A DNA stretch of 64,000 nucleotides, taken from NCBI RefSeq assembly GCF_000421185.1, contig NZ_ATWJ01000007.1:124001-188000 (forward strand), read 5' to 3'. Within the stretch, counting starts at the first letter, position 1. Each line of letters starts with the position of its first letter. Shown piece by piece: positions 12,763 to 21,233 of this stretch. Below the pieces are notes generated by a model, which saw nothing but the letters and a program-made list of their open reading frames with translations, had not been told where the DNA came from and did not search any database. The stretch comes from Ornithinimicrobium pekingense DSM 21552 (GTDB lineage Bacteria; Actinomycetota; Actinomycetes; Actinomycetales; Dermatophilaceae). A program made the translations under genes and the position numbers.

Positions 12763-14242
12763 CGACAGGTACGGGTACGGCTCCGCGGACAGACGCGGGC
12801 AGGACGACCATGTCGAGTACGACGTGCGCGAGCTGGCCGGACGTCACCGCGAGGGCGCCCGCGCCGGGCTGACGGTCCGCAAGGACGCCGTGTACGTGCG
12901 GCGCCGTCGCGCGGCCGTGGGCGGCCTGCTGGCGTTCGTCCTCGCCGTCGTCACCGGCGTCGGCGTGTGGCTCGGCGGCTCCGGCGTCGACCGGGACGAC
13001 CGGGCGATGGCGCTGGGCGGCACGGGCGGCACGTCCACGGCTGCCTCGAGCGAGGAACCTGCCGGCGGGACGCAGGACGAGGCCGCGCAGGCGGCCGAGG
13101 ACGTCGCCGCGCCGGCCGACGACGCGCAGGGCGGTGCCACGCAGACCGAGGCGACGCAGGAGCAGGCCGCTGAGCCGGCGAAGGACCCGGTGTGGCAGAA
13201 GGACCCGGTCCCGGCCGAGCTCCCCAGCGACACCACCGCGCTGGAGCCGGTCGACTACCTCACCGGCGGCATGACGCCGAAGTCGATCATGGCCTCCGGG
13301 CACGGGCTGATGATCGCCAACAACATGATGTACTCCCACACCTCGACGGTCTTCGACTCCACGACCCGGGAGCAGGTCGCGGTGCTCGACGACGCGGTCG
13401 ACCTCTCGGAGTTCGGGGTGGAGGGTCACCCGGGGATCTCCCAGGGCTCGCCGGTCGAGGCCGTGTGGACCGCGGACGGGCGCTACGCCTACGTCTCGCA
13501 GTACACGATGTACGGCCAGAACTTCGGGGTGCAGGGCTTCGACGCCTGCACCCGCGACAGCGGGGTCGGCCCGTCCTACCTCTACCGCTTCGACGCCGAG
13601 GAGATGGCCTGGGACCAGGTGATCAAGGTCGGCGCCGTGCCGAAGTACCTCGAGATCACGCCGGACCAGAGCACCATCCTGGTGAGCAACTGGTGCGACG
13701 CGACGATCTCGGTGGTGGACGTCGAGAAGGCCGAGGAGACCAAGGTCATCGACGTCAACGAGTCGCCCCGCGGCATCGCGATCCTGCCCGACAGCAACAC
13801 GGCCTACGTCGTGGCCATGTACGCCCAGTCGCTGTTCAAGGTCGACATCGAGGCGGGCACCAGCGAGCTGGTGATGAACACCACGCTGCGGCCCCGGCAC
13901 CTCAACGTGACCGAGGACGGCTCGACGCTCTACATGACCGTCAGCTCGGCCAACACGATCTACAAGATCGACACCGAGACCGACGAGATCGTCGACGAGG
14001 TCGTCCCCGGGCTGGAGCCGCGCTCGGTGACCATGTCGCCGGACGAGAAGGCGCTCTACGTCGTCAACTACAACGAGGCGACCGTCTCCAAGGTCCGCAC
14101 CTCGGACATGACCGTCATCGACAAGGTCGACGTCGACGCCGACCCGATCGGCATCGACTACGACCCGGTGACCAACACCGTCTGGGTCGCCTGCTACAAC
14201 GGCGCGGTCTACGTCTTCGACGACCAGAGCACGCCGCTGTAG
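12749..14242 (+). CDS. Membrane-anchored YncE-like beta-propeller protein
   Basis: A 497-residue protein of unknown function. A basic cytoplasmic N-terminus (about 1-55) leads to one transmembrane helix (56-76), then an acidic, low-complexity Ala/Glu/Gln/Thr linker (about 80-155). An extracellular propeller of repeated YVTN-like blades follows (about 165-495), including YLEITPDQSTILVSNW, PRGIAILPDSNTAYVV and PRSVTMSPDEKALYVVNY. YncE-type propellers bind ligands or partner proteins rather than catalyse. Two cysteines (FDACTRDSG, SNWCDAT) could form a disulfide. The start overlaps guaB3, so it is probably co-transcribed, a link whose purpose is not evident. Confidence 0.7.
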   Translation: MAPGDDRYGYGSADRRGQDDHVEYDVRELAGRHREGARAGLTVRKDAVYVRRRRAAVGGLLAFVLAVVTGVGVWLGGSGVDRDDRAMALGGTGGTSTAASSEEPAGGTQDEAAQAAEDVAAPADDAQGGATQTEATQEQAAEPAKDPVWQKDPVPAELPSDTTALEPVDYLTGGMTPKSIMASGHGLMIANNMMYSHTSTVFDSTTREQVAVLDDAVDLSEFGVEGHPGISQGSPVEAVWTADGRYAYVSQYTMYGQNFGVQGFDACTRDSGVGPSYLYRFDAEEMAWDQVIKVGAVPKYLEITPDQSTILVSNWCDATISVVDVEKAEETKVIDVNESPRGIAILPDSNTAYVVAMYAQSLFKVDIEAGTSELVMNTTLRPRHLNVTEDGSTLYMTVSSANTIYKIDTETDEIVDEVVPGLEPRSVTMSPDEKALYVVNYNEATVSKVRTSDMTVIDKVDVDADPIGIDYDPVTNTVWVACYNGAVYVFDDQSTPL

Positions 14243-14299
14243 CGACCTGCGCCGAGGTGTCCCCCGGGCGCACAGCACGGACCACCCAGGCGCATCGCC

Positions 14300-14305
14300 T
14301 ACCCT
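14300..14305 (+). promoter_or_regulatory. -10 element for the SURF1 gene
   Basis: TACCCT ends six bases before the GTG at 14312, consistent with a leaderless transcript. Confidence 0.45.
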
Positions 14306-14311
14306 GAGCGG

Positions 14312-15145
14312 GTGATCCGCACCGCTCTCCGACCCGGCTGGCTGGCCCTGCTCGGCCTGCTGGTCGTGATCGTGGTGGGCTTCTACCAGCTCGGGATGTG
14401 GCAGATCGGGGTCAGCTCCAACGAGGCCTCCCGCGAGCACGCGGCCGCCCAGGCGGCCCGGCCCACCGAGCCGCTGGGCGAGGTCACCGCCCCCCACCAG
14501 GCCTTCCCCGACGACGGCGCGGGCCTGTCGGTCACCGCCGAGGGGGAGTATGCCGCCGAGCACCAGTTCCTCGTCGCGGGCCGGGTGCTCGACGGCGAAC
14601 CGGGCTACTGGGTGGTCACCCCGCTGCGGACCGGGGCCTCCGGGGAGCCGGCCCTGCTGCCGGTGGTCCGCGGCTTCGTGACCGACCCCGCCGGCGCCGA
14701 CCGCCCTGGCCCCGGCACTGTGCAGGTCACCGGCACCCTGGCCCCGAGCGAGTCCCCCGGGGAGGGGGCCGACCTCGGGACCCTGCCGGAGGGGCAGCGG
14801 GCCGCCATCGACACCGCCGACCTGGTCAACCTCTGGGCCGAGGACGCCGCCGTGTACAACGCCTTCGTCTTCCTCGTAGAGGAGGACCCGACCGTGACCG
14901 CCCCCGCGGTGCGCCCGATCCCGCCGCCCGTCTTCGGTGACAGCGGCATCGTGTGGCGCAACTTCGGTTACGGCCTGCAGTGGTTCGTCTTCGCCGCGTT
15001 CGCCGTCTACATGTACGTCCGCTTCCTGCGCCAGGCCGTGCGGGACGAGTCCGACGGCGACGGCGGCGACGCCGAGGGCCCCGGTGGCGCACCGCACGCC
15101 CCCCGGCCCCGCCCCGCCGACGACCGCACGCCGGTCGCCCACTGA
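14312..15145 (+). CDS. SURF1 family cytochrome oxidase assembly protein
   Basis: A 277-residue inner-membrane protein of the SURF1 family, which helps insert haem a into cytochrome aa3 oxidase. Transmembrane helices lie near each end: LALLGLLVVIVVGFYQLGMW (about 11-30), and YGLQWFVFAAFAVYMYVRF close to 230-250. The soluble extracytoplasmic domain between them holds the GYWVVTPL and PVVRGF segments of the family. The C-terminus is an Asp/Gly/Pro-rich cytoplasmic tail. No oxidase genes are nearby, as is common for actinobacterial SURF1. Confidence 0.87.
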   Translation: MIRTALRPGWLALLGLLVVIVVGFYQLGMWQIGVSSNEASREHAAAQAARPTEPLGEVTAPHQAFPDDGAGLSVTAEGEYAAEHQFLVAGRVLDGEPGYWVVTPLRTGASGEPALLPVVRGFVTDPAGADRPGPGTVQVTGTLAPSESPGEGADLGTLPEGQRAAIDTADLVNLWAEDAAVYNAFVFLVEEDPTVTAPAVRPIPPPVFGDSGIVWRNFGYGLQWFVFAAFAVYMYVRFLRQAVRDESDGDGGDAEGPGGAPHAPRPRPADDRTPVAH

Positions 15146-15193
15146 CCCCGCACCCGCCCCGCACCACCCAGCCCTCCTGGAGGAGATCGACGA

Positions 15194-15525
15194 ATGTCCG
15201 CCCGCGCCAAGCTCACGTTCTTCCGCGTGATGGCCTTCCTGGTCGGGGTGTTCCTGCTCATCCTGGCCACCCACATGATCCTGTACTACGGCTACGGCAA
15301 CGACGCGCTGGCGTTCTGGCCGGCGCCCCACGGCTGGTTCTACATGGTCTACATCGTGGCGACCGCCCTGCTGGGCTTCGAGCTGCGCTGGGGGATGGGC
15401 AAGATGGTCGGGGTCATGCTCGCCGGGTGCGTGCCCTTCCTGTCCTTCTGGGTCGAGCACCGGGTGCACCGGGACGCCCGGGAGCAGATCACGGCGAGGG
15501 AGCCCGACGCGGATAGGGTGACCGC

Positions 15526-15529
<4 letters not shown>
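15194..15529 (+). CDS. DUF3817 small membrane protein
   Basis: A 111-residue integral membrane protein with three predicted helices ([58 protein letters not shown]) and a charged C-terminus. The pattern, including the final [11 protein letters not shown], matches the actinobacterial DUF3817 family, which has no assigned role. A GGAGGAGA ribosome binding site precedes the ATG by about five bases. The stop overlaps the guaA start by four bases. Confidence 0.85.
15514..15519 (+). promoter_or_regulatory. -10 element for guaA
   Basis: TAGGGT ends six bases before the guaA GTG, inside the end of the DUF3817 gene. guaA may be made both from this start and by readthrough. Confidence 0.4.
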
Positions 15530-17127
<1,598 letters not shown>

Positions 17128-17132
17128 GGGGT

Positions 17133-18461
17133 ATGGCGTCGGTCCTCACCCGGGCACGCACCGCCACGGCCCTGGCCGCCGGCAAGGCCGCCCGCCTGGC
17201 CTCCCGGCTGCGGGGCGGCGGCTCGGCCCTGCCCGGGCTGGTCACCGAGAAGATCGACCCCACCGTGCTGCGCCATACCCTCGGCTCGCTGCCGCAGGGG
17301 GTCGTGGTGGTCTCGGGCACCAACGGCAAGACGACCACCACCAAGATGCTCGTCGCGCTGCTGCGCGCTCACGGGCTGCGCGTGTTCACCAACCCGACCG
17401 GGTCCAACTTCACCCGGGGTGTGATCTCCTCGATGCTCGGCGAGATCGGTCTGCGCGGCCGGCTCGGCGCCGACGTCGCGGTGGTGGAGCTGGACGAGGC
17501 GCACGCGCTGCACTTCGCCGCCCAGGTGCCGCCGACGCACGCACTGCTGCTCAACGTCGCCCGCGACCAGCTCGACCGGTTCGCCGAGATCGACCACACG
17601 GCCCGGCTCCTCACCACGCTCGGGGAGCGGGCCACGACCGGCGTGGTGCTCAACGCCGACGACTCCTTCATCTCCCGCGTGCGCGACAGCCTCCCGGCGG
17701 GCGTGCAGGTCCGCTGGTTCGGGGTCGACCCGAGCATCTCCGACCGGCTGCCCGAGCTGCAGGAGGCCGACGTGCGCTTCGCCGACGCCGACGACCGGCC
17801 GCAGCTGGGCGAGCACGACGGCCTGCTCCTGCCCGACGACGACGGCCGCGGGCTCACGGTCCGCTTCCCGGGCGGGCACGACGTCGGGCCGCTCACCCTG
17901 CGCCAGCGCGGCCTGGCCGCCATGATCAACGCCACCGCGGCCACCACCATGGCGCGTGAGCTGCTGGGGCAGGCCTTCGACGCCTCCGTCGCCGCGACGG
18001 CGCTCGCGGCGGTCAACCCGCCCTTCGGCCGCGGCGAGGTGATCGACGTCGGCGGCGCCCAGCTCGAGCTGGTGCTGGTCAAGAACCCCGCCGGGTTCAC
18101 CGTGGCGCTGGGGACCTACGGCGCCGAGCCGGTGGCGACGATGGTGGCGATCAACGACAACTACGCCGACGGCCGTGACGTCTCCTGGCTCTACGACGTG
18201 TCCTTCGAGTCGCTGCGGGAGCGGGGGGTGGCCGTGACCTCGGGCGTGCGCGCCTGGGACATGGCGCTGCGGCTGCGCTACGACGGTGTCGAGGTCGGCG
18301 CGGTCGACACCGACCTCGACGCCGCCCTGGAGAGGTTCCTGCGGGACCACCGGGGCCAGCCCGTGCGCATCTTCTGCACCTACACCGCCATGATGCACCT
18401 GCGGCGCCGGCTGGCCGACAGGTTCGGCCTGGCACGCTTCGGGGAGGACCCGGCCGCATGA
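17133..18461 (+). CDS. murT: MurT, lipid II isoglutaminyl synthase ligase subunit
   Basis: With GatD, MurT amidates the alpha-carboxyl of D-Glu in lipid II, giving D-isoglutamine in peptidoglycan. It has the Mur ligase ATP loop SGTNGKTTT (61-69), central-domain segments (VVVELDEAH, NVARDQLDRF, NADDSF) and a C-terminal domain with SWLYDVSF, whose Asp355 fits the catalytic Asp of MurT. The four cysteines of the zinc ribbon described in Firmicute MurT are absent: the only Cys is in the late IFCTYT. ATG 17133 lies five bases after the guaA stop. gatD overlaps by four bases. Confidence 0.92.
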   Translation: MASVLTRARTATALAAGKAARLASRLRGGGSALPGLVTEKIDPTVLRHTLGSLPQGVVVVSGTNGKTTTTKMLVALLRAHGLRVFTNPTGSNFTRGVISSMLGEIGLRGRLGADVAVVELDEAHALHFAAQVPPTHALLLNVARDQLDRFAEIDHTARLLTTLGERATTGVVLNADDSFISRVRDSLPAGVQVRWFGVDPSISDRLPELQEADVRFADADDRPQLGEHDGLLLPDDDGRGLTVRFPGGHDVGPLTLRQRGLAAMINATAATTMARELLGQAFDASVAATALAAVNPPFGRGEVIDVGGAQLELVLVKNPAGFTVALGTYGAEPVATMVAINDNYADGRDVSWLYDVSFESLRERGVAVTSGVRAWDMALRLRYDGVEVGAVDTDLDAALERFLRDHRGQPVRIFCTYTAMMHLRRRLADRFGLARFGEDPAA

Positions 18462-19240
18462 GCGAGACGACCGACCAGGCCCTGCCGGGCGACGTCGCGG
18501 CCCTGGCCGAGGTGCCGGCCGACAAGGGCGAGGTGCACCTCGTCCACCTCTACCCGCGCGAGATGAGCATTTACGGCGACCTCGGCAACACCCGCTGCCT
18601 GGCCGCGCGGCTGCGCTGGCACGGCTACCAGCCGGTCGTGCACGACCACCACCCTGGTGCGCCGTGGCCCGACCGGGTCGACCTCGTCCTGGGCGGGGGC
18701 GGACAGGACAGCGGGCAGGTGCGGGTCCAGGACGACCTCGCGGCGCATGCGGACCGGCTGCGCGAGCTGGCGACCGAGGGCGTGCCGATGCTCATGATCT
18801 GCGGCATGTACCAGCTCTTCGGGGAGGCGTTCGTCACCGTCGAGGGACGGCGCCTGCCGGGCCTGGGCATCCTCGACGTCACCACCCGGGGCAACGAGAC
18901 CCGGATGATCGGGCCCGTGGTGCTGGACACCGACTTCGGGCCCGTCGTCGGCTACGAGAACCACTCCGGCTCGACCGTGCTCGGCACCGGTCAACGGCCC
19001 TTCGGCCGGGTGCGCCACGGTCGCGGCAACAACGGCTCGGACGGCACGGAGGGGGCCAGGACGCACAACGTCGTCGGGTCCTACCTGCACGGCCCGGTCC
19101 TGCCGGCGAACCCGCAGCTGGCCGACGGCCTGCTCGAGGTGGCCGCGCGGCGGGCCACCGGAGGCTGGGAGCCCGGCGAGGTCGACGACACCCTCGCCCG
19201 CGAGGCCCACGACCGCCAGGTGCGCCGGCTGCTGGGCTGA
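18458..19240 (+). CDS. gatD: GatD, lipid II isoglutaminyl synthase glutaminase subunit
   Basis: Supplies ammonia from glutamine to MurT. The 260 residues form a class I glutamine amidotransferase (CobB/CobQ-like) domain with the nucleophile Cys115 in MICGMYQLFG and His211 in GSYLHGPVLP. The substrate-side segments YPREMSIYGDLGN and GYENHSGST are typical of GatD. The start overlaps murT (ATGA), so the two subunits are probably made in equal amounts. The N-terminus has about 25 extra residues (TDQALPGDVAALAEVPA) with no recognisable motif. Confidence 0.93.
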   Translation: MSETTDQALPGDVAALAEVPADKGEVHLVHLYPREMSIYGDLGNTRCLAARLRWHGYQPVVHDHHPGAPWPDRVDLVLGGGGQDSGQVRVQDDLAAHADRLRELATEGVPMLMICGMYQLFGEAFVTVEGRRLPGLGILDVTTRGNETRMIGPVVLDTDFGPVVGYENHSGSTVLGTGQRPFGRVRHGRGNNGSDGTEGARTHNVVGSYLHGPVLPANPQLADGLLEVAARRATGGWEPGEVDDTLAREAHDRQVRRLLG

Positions 19241-19252
19241 ACCCGCCCGCGG

Positions 19253-20305
19253 TCAGGCCAGGCGTCCCTCGGCGCTCGCCTGACGGCCGGTGCCGGCCCA
19301 CCAGGCCCCGAGGGCGGCCAGCCCGAAGGGCACGACGACCAGGTGGGCGTAGATCGCGTAGAGCAGCGCCGTCGCCGAGGCCGCGCCGCCGTCGGCGCCG
19401 AAGAGCACCAGCAGCCCGGCGGTGCCGACCTCGGTCACGCCCAGCCCGCCGGGGGTCACGGCCATGACGGTCAGCAGCTGGCGGAAGGTGTAGGCGCAGA
19501 TCAGCTCGGCCACCGGCAGGTCCAGGCCGACGACCCGCGCCGCGACCCAGTAGAGACCGAAGAGCAGCACGAACTGGCCGCACATCCCCAGCACGATCCG
19601 CCACCACCCAGTGCGCACGACCTCCTCGACCCGCGCCCGCTGGTCGGTCACCAGGCGGTCCAACCCACGGCCCTCGCGCACCGCCCGGCTGAAGGGCGCC
19701 AGCACCGGGCGCAGGGTCCGCGAGACCAGGCCCGCCACGCGGTCGGAGAAGATCATCACCGCGCACACCACGACCACCCCGGTGCCGACCGCTCCGGCGA
19801 CGTAGGCCCCCGTGACGACGACCTGCGGGGCCTCGATCGGGCCGGCGACGAGGACGAGGCAGCCGATGACGGGCAGCAGCACGCGGGCCAGCACGTTGGC
19901 CACCGCCGTGACCAAGAACGAGCTGGAGACCGCCGACTTGGAGAAGCCCCACGAGCGCAGCATCATCCACGACACCGCGACGCCGACGGCGGCACCCAGC
20001 GGGATGAGGTTGGCGATCGTCGCGGCGACGCCGTTGATCTTCAGCGCCTGGACGTGACCCACGCCGGGCAGCGAGCCCATGACCACCCAGGTGTAGCAGA
20101 ACAACCCGCCCAGGAGCAGCAGGCCCATGAGCACCGCGGTGCCGGGCCGCACCCGCGACAGCTGGGCCCAGATCTGCGCCCAGCTCGTGTCGAGCAGGTA
20201 GGGCAGGCCGTAGGCGATGAGCACGGCGACCACCGCGACGCCCAGCACGGCCTGCACGGCCTGCCGCGGCCCGAACCGCGGCAGGGCCGGGGCCCGGTCG
20301 CTCAT
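19253..20305 (-). CDS. Flippase-like integral membrane protein (LPG synthase TM family)
   Basis: A 350-residue polytopic membrane protein of the lysylphosphatidylglycerol-synthetase transmembrane / AglD-like family (UPF0104), linked in various bacteria to lipid or lipid-linked sugar translocation. About eight or nine hydrophobic helices are visible, with the family's conserved glycine-rich segments ANLIPLGAAVGVAVSW and AVTPGGLGVTEVG. No catalytic domain is fused. It is the last of three minus-strand membrane genes whose starts and stops overlap by four bases. The substrate is unknown. Confidence 0.8.
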   Translation of the reverse strand: MSDRAPALPRFGPRQAVQAVLGVAVVAVLIAYGLPYLLDTSWAQIWAQLSRVRPGTAVLMGLLLLGGLFCYTWVVMGSLPGVGHVQALKINGVAATIANLIPLGAAVGVAVSWMMLRSWGFSKSAVSSSFLVTAVANVLARVLLPVIGCLVLVAGPIEAPQVVVTGAYVAGAVGTGVVVVCAVMIFSDRVAGLVSRTLRPVLAPFSRAVREGRGLDRLVTDQRARVEEVVRTGWWRIVLGMCGQFVLLFGLYWVAARVVGLDLPVAELICAYTFRQLLTVMAVTPGGLGVTEVGTAGLLVLFGADGGAASATALLYAIYAHLVVVPFGLAALGAWWAGTGRQASAEGRLA

Positions 20306-20730
20306 GCCGCCGACCCCGCCCGCGCGCCGCGCGGCGAGAGCAGCCACCACAGGCCCACGACGGGCAGCACGAGGGGGATGAAGAGGTAGCCGCGGCCGTA
20401 GGTCGACCACACGGTGGCGTCGGGGAACATCTGCGGCGCCAGCACGCTCCAGGTGCCGACGGCGAGCACCCCGACCAGCTCGACGGACAGGGCGACGACG
20501 CTCACCCACCAGGCGGCCCGACCGCGCAGGGACAGGGAGACCAGTGCGACGACGTACACCAGCGCGGCGAGGGCGGACAGGCCGTAGGCCAGCGGGGCCT
20601 GCTCCCACCGCGTCGAGATCTGCGCGGCCGAGCGCGAGACGGTGCCGATGACGAAGACGAGGTAGAGCGCCAGGATGACCCGGCCCGGGCCGTGCCGACG
20701 GTCGCCCGGGTGAGCCGCGGGGCCCCTCAC
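20302..20730 (-). CDS. Unknown four-helix membrane protein
   Basis: A 142-residue integral membrane protein without an assigned function. After a basic N-terminus there are four predicted helices, with motifs QAPLAYGLSALAALVYVVAL, SVELVGVLAVGTWS and the loop PDATVWSTYGRGYLFIPLVLP. I recall similar short actinobacterial proteins, so it is probably a conserved family. The GTG start overlaps the upstream gene stop (GTGA) and its own stop overlaps the flippase-like ATG. The three products are therefore likely made together and may form one membrane complex. Confidence 0.7.
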   Translation of the reverse strand: MRGPAAHPGDRRHGPGRVILALYLVFVIGTVSRSAAQISTRWEQAPLAYGLSALAALVYVVALVSLSLRGRAAWWVSVVALSVELVGVLAVGTWSVLAPQMFPDATVWSTYGRGYLFIPLVLPVVGLWWLLSPRGARAGSAA

Positions 20731-21125
20731 GGGGTCATCAGCCCGACGCCGTGCCAGATCTGCGCGCAGCGGGCTCCCATGACCGCGACGACGAACGCCG
20801 CGACGGCCAGCACGAAGGTGCTCCACCGGGTCCGTTCCTCGCGCGCCCAGACCAGGGCCAGCGCCGGCAGCAGGAGGATCGTGACGAGGTAGGACCACAG
20901 CTCCCAGGTCGGGCCGGCGGGAGCCTGACCGGAGAGCTGGCGCACGAGGTACCACGCGGCGTACGCCAGCACCCCCAGCTGGAGCAGCGCGGTCAGCCCC
21001 ACCGTCAGGCGACCGGGGGCCCGGCCGTTCAGGCCGCTGACCAGGCAGACCAGCGCGAGCCCGAGGCCACCGACCAGCAGGGCGAGGGTGGGCGCGTCGA
21101 GGTATGCCGAGGAGCCGCCGGTCAC
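20727..21125 (-). CDS. Unknown four-helix membrane protein
   Basis: A 132-residue integral membrane protein, first gene of a three-gene membrane operon. Four helices are predicted (about 10-30, 40-62, 78-95 and 105-125), with WELWSYLVTILLLPALALVW and a C-terminal GARCAQIWHG. No domain is recognised. The GTG start follows GAGGTGA by six bases. It faces pcrA across about 108 bases, which must hold both promoters. Confidence 0.68.
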   Translation of the reverse strand: MTGGSSAYLDAPTLALLVGGLGLALVCLVSGLNGRAPGRLTVGLTALLQLGVLAYAAWYLVRQLSGQAPAGPTWELWSYLVTILLLPALALVWAREERTRWSTFVLAVAAFVVAVMGARCAQIWHGVGLMTP

Positions 21126-21218
21126 GGGCGGTCACCTCGGGCGGGAGGTCGGCTGGTCACGGGGCCAGACTAGGTGGAGGGTCTGTGGACGCGGACGGAG
21201 GGCGTCGGTGCGCCCGCC

Positions 21219-21224
21219 TAGGAT
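21219..21224 (+). promoter_or_regulatory. -10 element for pcrA
   Basis: TAGGAT ends nine bases before the pcrA ATG, so the message should have no leader or one of only a few bases. Confidence 0.45.
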
Positions 21225-21233
21225 GGGTGCACG

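Noticed and set aside
12710-15469. A 919-codon open frame on the minus strand opposite the propeller and SURF1 genes
   Set aside because: Long antisense frames are expected at this GC content; the translation is low-complexity Arg/Val/Gly/His-rich and the plus strand carries clear families.
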